Origin: Zychaea mexicana
Lineage: Eukaryota; Mucoromycota; Mucoromycetes; Mucorales; Lichtheimiaceae
Direction: 5' to 3'
Length of the DNA: 64,000 nucleotides
NCBI RefSeq assembly: GCF_025766255.1
Contig: NW_026516738.1
Location: forward strand, 124,001-188,000
This document shows positions 1 to 10,939 of this stretch, in pieces; the stretch's first letter is position 1, and each line of letters starts with the position of its first letter. Below the pieces are notes generated by a model, which saw nothing but the letters and a program-made list of their open reading frames with translations, did no database searches and was not told where the DNA came from. Made by a program: the position numbers and the translations under genes.

Positions 1-1962
1 GTTCAGCTGCTGGAACGGAAAGATACCAACATACTGGACCACAACAACATGGTGAAAGCCCCTCAGAGCGAGCCGTACAAGGACCATCGACTACTCAAGT
101 TCCTAGACAAGACCATTTCCGTTGATTTTGACGAACTCGAAGGTACATGCAACGTTGTTGCCAAGTCGACGGTATCGGACGTCATTGAGTTCAAGAAGGA
201 TCCCAACAACTTTTATGTCGATAAGCTCAACAACGAGCAGTGCAGCAAATGCCAACAGGCAAAACAGGAAACGCAACAGCAAGACAAAGAGTTTAGCAAG
301 ACCGGCAAGAAGCTTGTTGCACTTGACATTTTCGGTGGTTGTGGCGGTTTAACGTGCGGCATGGACATGACGGGCGTTGTGGATACCCGCTACGCAGTTG
401 AATTCAACAGCAGTGCTGTTGTCAGCTTTGAGCGCAACTTCAAAGACGCCACAGTCTACAATAAATGTGCCAATCTACTGCTACGCCGCGCGATTGCACA
501 GCATAGCCACGGCCAAGAGCTCGAACCCATGGAGGACGAACTCGGACGCAAGCTGCAAGACATGCCCAAGCCGGGCGATATCGACTTCATTTACTGTGGA
601 CCGCCATGTCAAGGCTTCAGTGGCATGAACCGCTTTAAAAAACCGGACGAAATTAAAAACACATTGGTGTGCACGGCCCTCAGCTATGTCGACTTTTACA
701 AGCCTTCCTACTTTTTGCTTGAGAACGTCCGTGGTCTAGTCAGCTACAAGCTGGGCGCCGAAAAGATCAAGAACGGGGTATTAAAGTATATTTTACGTTG
801 TCTGACCAGTATGGGGTACCAAGTCCGCTTTGGCATCCATCAAGCAGGCAATCACGGCGTAGCCCAGTCGCGTCGTCGACTGATTGTGTGGGGGGCTCGC
901 ATCGGCAAGCAGTTACCGGATTTCCCTGAACCGGCCACTTGTTTCTCGGGCACAACCAATGTAACCATCTGTGTGGAAAACGGTCAAGACAAGACGAGTA
1001 TCTGTTATTATAATCGCACGGGTAATCGTGCACCTCTGCCGGCCGTGACCGTCGGCGACACCATCTCGGACCTCCCAGGCTTTGAATACAAAAACACACA
1101 TCATCTGATTAGCGATAACGAAAAGTACAAAAAGATCCGCAATAGCGCTATTGTCAAGCAGCTGGATGGTACAGATACGGTCGTCGGTGCGGAAAAGCAG
1201 GCTTATGGCAACCCACCAAAGACGGATTTCCAAGCAGACATTAGACATGGTGCAGATATGCTTCACAATCACGTGACACGCGCGTTTAACGAACTCAACA
1301 TTGAACGCATCTATAACATTCCCATGAAGCCCGGTGCTGATCATCGATGTAAGGAAATTTTTTTTCTTTAATGACGTGATAGTTTTACAGAGAGGGATGG
1401 GATCACTCAATACCTTACGTGTAGTGCTACCCGACGCGTTGGAACCGTGGTGCCTATCGCCCAAAAATGCCGCATCAGCACGCCATGATGGATGGAAGGG
1501 TCTCTATGGTCGCCTAGACTTTGAAGGACGCTTCCAGACTCAATTGACTGAAATGAGTCCCATGGGCAAACAGGGAGTAAGTATGTGGCAGTGTGTACTT
1601 TTGAAAAAAGAAACCTCCCCCACCAACTTACACGCCTATTATCTTAGACTGTATTACATCCAAACCAACGACGTGTGCTCACTGTTCGTGAATCTGCACG
1701 TGTACAAGGATTCCCTGACTGGTTCATATTTGATAGCGCATCCGACAAACCTGCTGGACGTATCAAGGACATGTATCGACAAATTGGCAATGCAGTGCCA
1801 GTCACACTGTCTTTTGCATTGGGCAATCGATTAAAGGAAGCTCTGATCAAGGATTATATCAAGGAGTGCAGCAGCAACAACGGCAGTAATGGCAGCACTA
1901 AAGAGTCACCCCAGGCACAGGAGATGGAAGAAGATGACGAACAGCAGGTGCCAGAGCAGTAG
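1..1962 (+). CDS. DNMT1-type DNA (cytosine-5) methyltransferase, 5'-truncated by window edge
   Basis: This encodes the C-terminal 614 residues of a C5-cytosine DNA methyltransferase that transfers a methyl group from S-adenosylmethionine to cytosine. The exons are <1-1348, 1395-1576 and 1648-1962; the phases join correctly. The frame is open at base 1, so the true start lies upstream. The first ~100 codons resemble the end of a BAH domain. The catalytic motifs follow in order: SAM-binding DIFGGCGGL (nt 325), catalytic [12 protein letters not shown] (nt 601), [10 protein letters not shown] (nt 721), [11 protein letters not shown] (nt 865), a target-recognition region ending EPMGKQG-like (SPMGKQG), then [13 protein letters not shown] (nt 1684) and IGNAVPV (nt 1783). 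The TRD and BAH resemblance is to the DNMT1 maintenance class rather than to Dnmt2, Dnmt3 or the SNF2-containing DNMT5. The last ~45 residues are an acidic, Ser/Asn/Gln-rich tail. The gene is convergent with the Sds3-like gene. Confidence 0.93.
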
Positions 1963-2554
1963 CAGTGGTAGTCATTGTTGAGTAAACGATTCAAAGCAAC
2001 GCAATGTTTGTTCGCTAACACTTTTAAAACATCTCACCCTTTCCCTTATTTTGCATATTTCAGAAAAGAGTTATTTGGAAAGAATAATAAGCACATTTCA
2101 CATATACATTTCAACAAATTAGATAAAGAAAAAACAAGAGGTGGATTATCTGGAATCCAGGGGGGGGTTTGGAGAAGAACTATATAAAAGGATTTTGAGA
2201 AAGATAGAGAGAACAAATGATATATAAAAGGAAGAGGATGCTGTTGCGTACGTAATGCTGTCATGAAAGAGTTGTTTTTTTTTTCAAGTGAGAGGAAGTG
2301 GCGGTGGTGGTGAAATAAAAGAGAGAGAGATAACAGGAGGGGAGAGGGTGTATAAGTAGTAGTGAGTAACAGAGTTAGAATTAGAAAATGCTATGAATGC
2401 TTGGCATAAATTTGGAATTTCCCTCTTGACATTTGTGCAAAAGGCAGCTTGGTCTTTGAGCCGTCTGTTCGCTGGATATGAACCTGCAAGCAATGAGCGT
2501 ATGTGTATAAGTCCATATTGCAGAAGGCAGCAGTATGTAGGAGGGGGAAAAGGT
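1963..2554. other. Intergenic, convergent 3' regions
   Basis: This lies between the stop of the methyltransferase and the stop of the Sds3-like gene. It is A- and G-rich, with poly-T at about 2275-2284 and GA-rich runs at about 2315-2350. No coding frame with family resemblance was seen. It probably holds two 3' untranslated regions. Confidence 0.6.
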
Positions 2555-5500
2555 CTACTCGCTCAATACCTCATTTTCTGTTGCCGTGAGCAGCTTTGCG
2601 TTGTATCGTCCTGTGTTTGCATCTACCACTGTGAACTGGTCGCCTTTGCGATAAATGCGACCGTGGTAGTGCAGCTGTCCCTGGAAGGTATAGATGTGCG
2701 CGGACGGATATGCGTTGTTGGTGCTTAATGATGTGTCCAGCACTTTTTTGTTGGATGACGGCAGCCGCCCAGCAGCTTGTTGTGATTGTGGTTGTTGCAT
2801 CGAAGCACTTGTCAATGGGACTGCAGGCGTCGTTGTCATTGTCGCAGAGGAGCCAACATTACTATTACTGCTACTACTACTATTACTTTTATCTTGCCCT
2901 GAAGAAGAGCCTGATGTGTTATCTCGGTCAGTATTTCTTCTTTTGAAACATCACTCTACCCCCTTCCTCCACCCTTTATCGCCAACTACTTACGAGCCTC
3001 GACAATCTGAGAAACAAGAAATCATGTAAGAGAGAGAGAAGGAGAGAGAGAGAGGGAGAGAGAGAGAGAGAGAGAGAACCCGCGCGACACAAGAGATACA
3101 ACAAAGAATAAGAAAAAAAAAAGAAGTTGTCACGTGAATATGCTAATTGTTTTTTTTTTCTTTTTACATCGGAGGGATGATGGGAAGGCGAGGAGAATGT
3201 GGGGGTATGAGCTTTTATGTGAGAGTAAAAGTAAGTGGGGGGGGGGTTGTTTTATGAGCTTACTCCTAATGCAACCAGGTCCTCTTCAATCGAGTTGGGT
3301 GCTATGCCAGTAGTCCGTGGAGCCACAGGGAAGCCTACACTCTGAGTGATTCTCTGTAAATCTCGCGATTCTTCTGACTGCATCCGTTTTCGTTTGAACA
3401 GCGTATTCGGGTCCGGCACTCGATCCGCATCTATCAAGGAAATTCAGTCAACATCTCTTATTCCTTTCTTCTTCTTCTTCTTCTTCTTGGCTTACCAGTA
3501 AGTGGTTCATTTAACTTGTCGCGTTCGTTGTCCAGGTCCCATCGTTTCCGATTCAGCGATCCCAATATATCCCTCCTTAAAGCGTTCTTTCCAGACTACA
3601 CAACATATCATATATACCCATGAGTCATAATCCTTTTTTTTTGCTACATAACAGTGATGACAATGAAATACATACGACGTAATCAATGTTTGCTTGGTAT
3701 TCCAGCCCTTCAAACTGTTGTTGATAGCTGATTCGTTTGTGCTTCCGCCATGCCTCTGCCGTCTGGATCCGCTTGTTCTTTTTCTTTTCAATAGTTTCCA
3801 TCATGGTGACCAGCTCGGGATGTGTTCCTATGTCAGAAAGAGACAACTCAGGTCAGCTTGGCATGGGATATACTCCAACAAGAACGCGTATGGTATTACC
3901 TCTTGCAATCATTAATGCTTCTTCGTTTAACTCGGTCATCTTTTCTTTGTACATTCTAAACACAGAAACATGTAAGCAAAACCAAGCGCATGGGAATCCC
4001 TGTTTTTTTTGTGGGGAAAGAATAAAACGAGTTGCATACTTGTCCCTCAGTTTGGCAAATTGAACCTCGATATGGGTCAACGCATCAAGTGCCTCTTTGT
4101 GTCGCTCTTGATATACTACGTCGTCGCCACCTACCACATACACAGGCACATACGATGAGAAAACAACCCTCCTTCTCTCTCTTTATCGTGTTTACTTTGC
4201 ACAAAACATCTTACCTTCATTTCTGTTAGCCAGCCTTTCATCCTCCTCTGGCTGGGGTGTTTGTTGTCGTTGACCATCCTCCAGTCGTCCCTGCTCCTGT
4301 CTTTTACTGTCACGGTCCTCATCGTCTTCCTTTTGGCCATTGATAGATACTTGAGCGATCATGCTTGACGTTTCTTCTTCACGTTCCTCTCCACTGCTTG
4401 TTGGTGTTGTTGTTGTTACTGCTGCTACTACCGCTTCAGCTACTTCAGTTTCACCGTGGTTCTTTTCGTCATTGGCTCCTGCTGTTCCTGCTGATCTCGT
4501 TGTAGGTGATTCCAAGGAAGACGGTGATTGTTGTTGCTGGTCTGCATTTTCATGGACATTGGCAAGCCCGGCCATGGCCTCCTTGTTCTCCAACAATTTG
4601 CTCGTTCGTCGCTGCTGCCATTCTTCTTGTTCCAAAGCCACTGATCCTCGTCGCTTTTTGCCAGAATTTACTGGCGGCTTTTCGTTTTCTTTGGCGGTGG
4701 TAGAATGGGTTTCGTTGTTTGATAAAGAGGAAGAGGACGACGACGACGACGGTGACGAGTTTTCTTCGCCACCAAAACCACCACTACTACCGTAGTTTTT
4801 CTTTTCCTTCTTTTTGTTCCTCTTCTCTCTTCGTGTGAACAGTGGTGTTGGTGCAGTTGTTGGTGGCGCTGCTGAAATTGGTTTTGTTACTTGATTATTT
4901 TCCTCCTTCACTCGTTCTTCATCATCATCGTCGACACCTTCTTCTTTTTCGTTGATTGTTGGTGGTGGTGAAAGTGGCGTTTCTTCTTGTTTTTCGGATT
5001 CGTGCACTTCCTTTTCTAACTGTTTTCGTCGTCGTCGTTGTTGTGGTGATAGTGATGATGACGATTCTTTTTCCTTTTTGATCTCCCGCCGTTGTTCCTC
5101 TTCTTCTTCTTCTTCTTCCTCTTCCACTTGTTGCTCTTCGTCGTCGTCATCATCATCATCATACAATCGTTGCCGGAGATTATCACCATGAGGTTCTGGT
5201 GAAAGAGGTACAGGTACAGATGATAGAGAAGAAAACGGCTCTTCGTCGTCGTCGTCGTCGCCGTCGCCACCATCATCTTCCTCGCGTTCGTCTATATCCA
5301 TAGGCGCGTTGCTTAAAGTATCCGAGCTGTCCTCAAAAAGCCCGTCGTCATCGTCAAACTCTACTTGTCCGTTTTGTTCGTCGTCGTCGTCTTCCATAAT
5401 GATCTTATCGGTCGGTGTCAGTGATCCGTCACCATCGTCCAATGGGAAATCGTCGTCAGGATTACCAACAGGATTAGTATCATCCTCTTCCTCTGATAAT

Positions 5501-5601
5501 TCGGAAGGTGAGGAGCCCAATGAAAGTCGAGAGGAATCAGGGCGAGTGGAGGTATCGTCTTCGATACCATCACTTGAATTGACTGAACCGTTGGCTTCCA
5601 T
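2555..5601 (-). CDS. Sds3/BRMS1-like subunit of a Sin3-Rpd3 type histone deacetylase complex
   Basis: The encoded protein is predicted to be about 773 residues. Exons on the minus strand are 5601-4215, 4130-4040, 3955-3900, 3827-3676, 3595-3496, 3430-3264, a 13-nt microexon 3006-2994, and 2910-2555. Exon 1 (462 codons) is low-complexity and very acidic, with Asp/Glu, Ser and Lys runs. The conserved Sds3 domain starts in exon 2 with ERHKEALDALTHIEVQFAKL and continues through a helical YKEKMTELNEEALMI and GTHPELVTMMETIEKKKNKR. A C-terminal strand-rich module (LHYHGRIYRKGDQFTVVDA, ending NEVL) matches the family's C-terminus. Sds3 proteins scaffold Sin3/HDAC co-repressor complexes in the nucleus. 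The start was set at the ATG before EANGSVNSSDG; an upstream in-frame ATG at 5769 would add a poly-Gln stretch encoded by a CAA repeat. The first six exon joins are firm. The last two joins are weaker, because three nearby acceptors for the final exon are all in phase. Confidence 0.85.
3028..3077 (+). repeat. GA-rich simple repeat in an Sds3-like intron
   Basis: A purine run of GAGAGA units interrupted by AAGGAG and GGGAG lies inside the intron between exon 6 and the microexon of the Sds3-like gene. It would be a pyrimidine (TC) run in the pre-mRNA. Confidence 0.85.
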
Positions 5602-6529
5602 TGAACGTATATTGCAGTGGTAGTAGCAAGTAATCGGAGGCGTTTGTCGCTGTTGTTGTTGTTGTTGTTGTTGCTCGTGTGTGTGTATGTGTTTATAAAA
5701 AAGAGCTTTGTCTTTCTTGAACAGTTGGTAGAGAAAAAAAAGGTCCGGAAAAGAGGAATTACAGTTCAACGAGAAAGGACAGAGAGTAAGGCGAATGACA
5801 AGAAAAGTTAGGTAATGGCAAACGCTAAAGTTTTGAGAGTGTTTTTGCTTGTTAACTTACAAGTTTCCCTAAGAGAATTAAAGGTTGCCGTAGATATAGA
5901 GAGTTAGACAAGAGAGAAAGAAAATAAAACGTCAATGAAAACGCGCAACACGACTGGTGCGAAGAGAGGAAGCAAAGAGAGAAAAAGCAACTTTTTTTTC
6001 CTTTTCTTTTTTTTGCCAGGCCGCTCTTTCTCTTTCTTTGCAGGCAAGCAAAAGAATTTCAAACACCGGCTGTACATTTTACGACATATGCATTTTTCAA
6101 ATCTCCATGGCTCGGTTTCAGTGGTAGAGCTGTTTGGCAGACGAAGCTTCCTGTGTCTGCGCAAGAATAGAGCTCTAGACCATGGGAGGAGGTATCTTTT
6201 TGATAAGCTTGTACAGAGAAAGAATGGAGGGTTGATCAAGGTGGCATCTCTGCGGCATGCGGTCCGTGTGTCATTTTCCATCGTGACGATGTAAGGCGTA
6301 TCACTTTTATTTGAACGATTTGAGTAGCACAGACCTTTGATGCTTGGGGTAGCGAACATACGCCAGCACATTCATGCACCATTAGCAATAATGACAGGAC
6401 AGGCAAAGTGGCGATTGATGATGGATGGTGGTGGTGATTTACAAGGAGCCTTTTATTTTTATAAGTGGAAATATACAAACATTCATTCTTTAATACAAAA
6501 CACAAACTATCTTTCGTTCCTCTTTGTCT
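5602..6529. other. Intergenic: Sds3-like promoter and TyrRS 3' region
   Basis: A TTG/CAA trinucleotide run at about 5652-5675 sits just upstream of the chosen Sds3-like start and may be 5' UTR or N-terminal poly-Gln. The rest (5700-6529) is AT-rich with a poly-T/C tract near 5990-6020. No gene was recognised. Confidence 0.55.
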
Positions 6530-7794
6530 CTATTGCTCCTTGGTCTCTTGTGCTGGTGCCTCCTTGTCTTCTGGAGCAGCACCACCCTCAGGCTTTGGTG
6601 CCTTCTTCTTTTCCTTCTTCTTCTTTTCCTTGACAGGCTTTGCTGCTGGTGGTGGGTAGGCGAGTGTGTTGAGCTTCATGACCTCGGGATCCTCAAAGGC
6701 CTTGCGGATAGGATCCAACAGCTCGTTCAATGCAGCAATGACGCCAGCCTTGAGATCACCAGGGTGCAGCTGCTTCTCTGCGAAATCTTTCTCCAGCGTA
6801 GCATAGTCCTTGTAAACAATGTCGCCACCAAACTTTTCAGGACGCGGGCAAACAAAGGTAGGCGAGTCAGTGCTGAGCGTCTTGATCGGGAGATAGACCG
6901 ACTTGATGAATGCCAACAATCCATTCTCAGTGATATTGCCCTCCTCACAGAAGGCCTTTTTAATCTTCTTTTGCACCGTCTTGGCATCATCCAAGAAATC
7001 AATTTTGGAGTCAGGATCCGAAGCAGACATCTTCGAGCCTGCCAAACCGGGCACCATCGCGTTCATCAAATGCGATCGCTTCGCATAACCAATGTGCGGA
7101 AGGTACTTTTCGGCAAGAACAAAAATCTTGCGCTGGTCAACACCACCAAACTGGCAATCCACACCCAGGTATTCTTCGTCCAATGCTTGCATACCAGGGT
7201 ACAAAAGACCGGACAGTAGAGGCGAAGCAACTTGCTTGACGACTTCGGCACCGGCCTTTTTGGCGTCGTGCTCGGTGATGCAGGCGGCCAACTTGAAGTT
7301 GTCCATGGTATATTCTTTGGAAAGCTCAAAGTCCGAACCAATGACAAACTTGAGCTTGTCAATCGACACGCCAATCGAGGTCAACACGGTCTTAATGATG
7401 GTTTCGTAGTATTTGACGCGATGATGCACGAGTTCCAAAGGCGCCTTCATGTTGTCGAGGAAAGCGTGTATATCGGCAAGCAGAATGGTGACCTAGATCA
7501 GCAGTATTGATAAGTTTTCATTTCTTTGATACCTTTTATCTCTTCCGTTATATTTTACTGCAAGTAGAAAACAAGTGAATAGTTGATACTTACTTCGACA
7601 CCAGCAGCCAGAAAGTCGGCAATTTTGGTCATAGCGACGAAGTAACCAATGTGAGGACGACCAGTAGGTGCAGTACCCCAGTACAACTTTAAATCGCGCT
7701 CGCCGAGCACCTTTTTAATTTCATCACCACCAAGGACTTCTTGTAAGTTACGGGTAATAAGGTCGTATTTCTGCTCGGGCGTCAAGTTGGACAT
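6530..7794 (-). CDS. Tyrosyl-tRNA synthetase, cytosolic
   Basis: This enzyme attaches tyrosine to tRNA-Tyr (class I aminoacyl-tRNA synthetase) in the cytosol. It has two exons, 7794-7594 and 7492-6530, joined in phase ([17 protein letters not shown]), giving 387 residues, close to the ~394 of the yeast enzyme. Visible features are the start [13 protein letters not shown], the class I HIGH-type motif as [10 protein letters not shown] (residues ~44-52), the tyrosine-site region [20 protein letters not shown], and the KMSKS-type loop as [14 protein letters not shown] (about residue 220). A Lys-rich tail ([17 protein letters not shown]) closes the protein, as in fungal TyrRS where such tails aid tRNA binding. 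There is no N-terminal mitochondrial presequence, and the eukaryotic-type [12 protein letters not shown] supports the cytosolic form. Confidence 0.96.
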
Positions 7795-7855
7795 TGTAAG
7801 ATTAAAGAGGTACGGAGAGGAAAAAGTAAGGGAGGAGGTTGAACCTTTTTGCGCT

Positions 7856-8275
7856 TTATCGAGTCAATTGGTCCAACTCTGAGTCAGATTTCAACCTTCT
7901 CCAAGCCACAATATTCAGGAACAGTTCAAATCGCATGAACTTTGGTTTACCTGGGAAGATAGTGGGTGCACTGCCATGTACAGCGTATTTTACATTTTGT
8001 CTCGCGTATTGATTGCATTTGTCGGTGAATTTGGGACATTTCACAATGGAGAGTCTGGCTAATTTGTTTGGTGTTTCTTTATCGCTCATCCTGGAAAGCA
8101 CTTGGTCCGTTACGTCTGCGGAACATCGAAACCCATATAATCCAACGACTTTTGAATTTTTGATAATCTTGCGTGAACCTAACTTGAGCATGCCGTCGTG
8201 CTGTGACAGGTGATTTCCTGAGTGTTTGCAATGTTTGACGAAGGTTCAAAATAGCGTTGTTAAAGCAGTTCATGT
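7856..8275 (-). pseudogene. Decayed LRR fragment, probably from an F-box/LRR protein
   Basis: Two overlapping reading frames on the minus strand look like one frame broken by a shift. The longer one (8191-7856, 111 codons) contains a leucine-rich-repeat-like stretch, with ADVTDQVLSRMSD followed by LARLSIVKCPKFTDK. This resembles the cysteine-containing LRRs of fungal F-box/LRR proteins. There is no F-box upstream in frame and no splice model that restores a full gene, so I treat it as a relic. It could instead be chance coding-like sequence. Confidence 0.35.
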
Positions 8276-8325
8276 TGAATACGCTTATTATACAGCGTTA
8301 AGGTATGTTACAGCTTCCACATCGC

Positions 8326-8712
8326 CTATTGATCGTAGTCAATGGGTTGTATATTAGCAGGAGTTCGCCATGATACAAGCTCAGATATTATAGCTAGCTT
8401 GGAAACAAGGATCGTATTAAACTGCTGTATTTCAGCCTGTGTTGGTTTCTGCAATGTTTCCTGAAAGAATTGCAACGGTTTTCGATTCTTGTGAGCCAGT
8501 GGGAAGATATTCGAAAAGGGAACAGCAGTAGCCCCGTCTCATGTGTAGAGTATCTCCAAGCCTTTTTTCATATCGATCTCGCCGTATACGTTTCGAACCG
8601 GAAACTGGTGGTTATATTCCGGTATCTCGAGATACGATGCATTGCGATTGATAGGATCAAAAATTGAACTATCGCATCCTCCCGTAACGAGTCGCCGTAC
8701 TTTCTGGCAACA
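8326..8712 (-). pseudogene. Coding-like frame with one internal stop, unrecognised
   Basis: A 129-codon minus-strand frame runs from just after an in-frame TAA (8715-8713) to a TAG (8328-8326). A single TGA at 8541-8539 interrupts it. The composition is protein-like (for example VRRLVTGGCDSSIFDPINRN and ISELVSWRTPANIQPIDYDQ) and not low-complexity. I do not recognise the family. With the frames at 9220-9530 and 9663-9776 it may be part of one decayed gene. Confidence 0.3.
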
Positions 8713-9219
8713 TTATAGCATCGTTTTAATTATTTGTCCGGTGATGGTGGCGCATTCTAGTTTCCAGGTTCGTGAACGTCTCATCGGAAAATCCCCAATC
8801 AACGTCTTTATAGGGGATCCTGCCCGCTATTTAAATTTGACAAAGCACTGAAGGACGAAATGATTTCGCTGTCTGGTACAGTAGTGGTGCTCTTATTGCT
8901 TCCGATTTCGATGGTCACGTATTTCAATGTCTGACTCGCCTGTTATTAAGCATGTAAAACCAGCACAATGCACAGTCATAAGCTATCGCAAACAGAAGCT
9001 GTTGTTATTTTTTAGTTATAAAACTTTAATTCTGATGAACTTTCAATTAGTATTTGGACTCATACCTGTCATGTTGAGCGAGTAGATCATATCTGAAGCA
9101 TTGCTTGTTTAAGGCAACCATTTACTGTATTTGCGCGCATCGCTGTATTTGTGGTATAGAGCTTAAGATGTCCAACATGTTTTTGCGATATGCTCTGTTT
9201 ATCGGCTAGTTGGGTGTCG

Positions 9220-9530
9220 TCAACCGATAAATCCTTCCATGTATTCGCTCATCTGATCGTCCGCTCGCGCCACATTTCTGAAACAGACACACACGAGACT
9301 TTCGCGCCCTCCGGGAGCAATGTGATGATGGTCTTTGTAATCTAAGTAGACTTTCGTCACAAAGTCGACGCGTTTTTCTATTTCAGTGATAGGTTCCTCC
9401 TTGCCAGCCGTCAAACGTAATATTTGTTGATTTTGCCTTTTGGAGTCCGTCGCCATCCAACAATTGCTTGGTTGTTGGTGGGCTTCCAAGGAATATATGC
9501 TCGCTTTTCGAATATATCCAGCTACTAGTC
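9220..9530 (-). pseudogene. Coding-like fragment with a frame shift, unrecognised
   Basis: On the minus strand, LDIFEKRAYIPWKP continues to a stop in one frame. A second frame (9489-9220, 89 codons) carries LTAGKEEPITEIEKRVDFV and ARADDQMSEYMEGFIG and overlaps it. The pattern suggests one coding sequence broken by a small indel. No family was recognised, and no splice consensus joins it to its neighbours convincingly. Confidence 0.25.
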
Positions 9531-9662
9531 CAGATTAGATGTCATTCTTCCCGCGTCAGTGAGTGCATGGAGAGGCTTTCCTTGGATCGCTTGGACATGT
9601 GCCGAAACACATAACATTTCAAGTAGGAACGCTATTGTTTAGAAACATACTGATGTTCTCAA

Positions 9663-9776
9663 CTATTGATGACTTCGTTCAGTTTCCTCAATCATCGTTA
9701 CAATGATAGGAGCGATTTGCTGAGGCAAAGAACCATCAGATGGCTGCTGCTGCTGCTGATACGTGCCATCGGTCAT
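9663..9776 (-). other. Short ORF (37 residues) with a Gln run, unrecognised
   Basis: The frame starts ATG at 9776 (MTDGTYQQQQQPSDG) and ends TAG at 9663. The poly-Gln is encoded by CAG repeats. It could be the N-terminus of the decayed gene suggested at 8326-9776, or chance. Confidence 0.2.
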
Positions 9777-10157
9777 AGTGTACGATGTACAGAAGCAAAG
9801 GCAAAAGACCCATTACATCGAAAAGTTTTCAAAGCTCGCGATTTTTGCTAATTCCGCTAGTAGTACAGCTCATGTGACCAAAACTGGATCAAGGAAGAGC
9901 AGACTGGTGTAACTGATGGTAAGGGTGCATAATCAGTGGTGGGACAGTATGTAAATTTGGCTTTGTTGGCGGCGACGCAGAAACAACAACTGTTTGATTA
10001 CATTATGCCCTACATAACCATCAGCATACCATGCGCTGATAGACCCTGATAAATTGTGACGTGGAGATGACTATGATTATACGATACGGCTTCAGGATTT
10101 GATCTTGCTACAGTACTATTCTGTTTTGCAGTAACAACAGCACAAAAGCAATCATCA
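9777..10157. other. No gene seen
   Basis: This is intergenic sequence of mixed composition. I see no repeat, RNA gene or coding frame that can be supported. Confidence 0.5.
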
Positions 10158-10373
10158 ATGTCAAAACAGCAAACTTTCAAATTTCTTAAAGTTTTACTGT
10201 CCGAAACTCTCACCAAAATGTTTTTTGATCTCACCCAACATGACTATATTATGTGTATGGCGATTTGTCGTGGCTGGTATGAACTCACGCCACAATATAC
10301 GAAGAGTATATGGAGAAGGTTACACACCAGCGTGACATTCAAGTATCTGACACGTTTGACGAAGAATACCTGA
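10158..10373 (+). pseudogene. F-box domain fragment
   Basis: A 71-codon frame encodes a typical F-box signature in the fungal style: LLSETLTKMFFDLTQHDYIM, then CMAICRGWYELTPQYTKSIW. F-box proteins couple substrates to SCF ubiquitin ligases through Skp1, and Mucorales carry many F-box/LRR genes. The frame stops shortly after the F-box. The alternative frame downstream is also short, and no LRR region follows, so this is a fragment or relic rather than an intact gene. Confidence 0.5.
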
Positions 10374-10939
10374 TACAACCGGTAAGAAAAAAGGTTTCAT
10401 AGATTTATCCAGGCTAAGAAGCGATGAAATATGAAAAAGCACAAAAGTAATACTGTATTACCGTCGGAAGAGAATAACTATCATGTATATGCCGTTTGTT
10501 TACTATGATGTTTTACACTGTCTATATATATAGATTTGTTCATTGTGCTTCTGTGGCTTGAGGAATGTTACTAAATCTACTGCAACCACGGCAACCAGCT
10601 AAGCATTGTAGCATAGACACAATTGTAAAGCACGGATACACTATACTCGGATTATCCAGCTTATGTAAGCAGTAGCAGTACGATTGCCATTATATCATGA
10701 ATGTGGAAGATCTTACACCTGTACAACGAGGGGCGGCTATAAGCCGATACTGTATGGACTGACGCAATATGATGCATAGGCGTATGTCGTTAGTGATCTC
10801 TTGATATCCTTTACGATAATTTAGAAAGAGAAGGTCTGCTTATGATGCACTTAGAATGGATGTCTTGTCACAAAAAAAAAAAAAAAAGGCACCTGGCAGT
10901 GGCAGGTGGAAACGAGCGGATGGGCGATGATAGCGGATA
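10374..10939. other. No gene seen
   Basis: This is AT-rich sequence with an A-run at about 10872-10887. Nothing recognisable was found before the retroelement-like frame that follows. Confidence 0.5.

Noticed and set aside
4361..5623. Plus-strand frames rich in Ser and Leu opposite the Sds3-like gene
   Set aside because: They are complements of the acidic low-complexity exon, which is tied to a recognisable Sds3 domain in phase on the minus strand.
6530..7794. KMSAS instead of KMSKS as a sign of an inactive synthetase
   Set aside because: Eukaryotic cytosolic TyrRS normally departs from KMSKS at this loop (KMSxS followed by DPDSKID-like residues), so it is not a defect.
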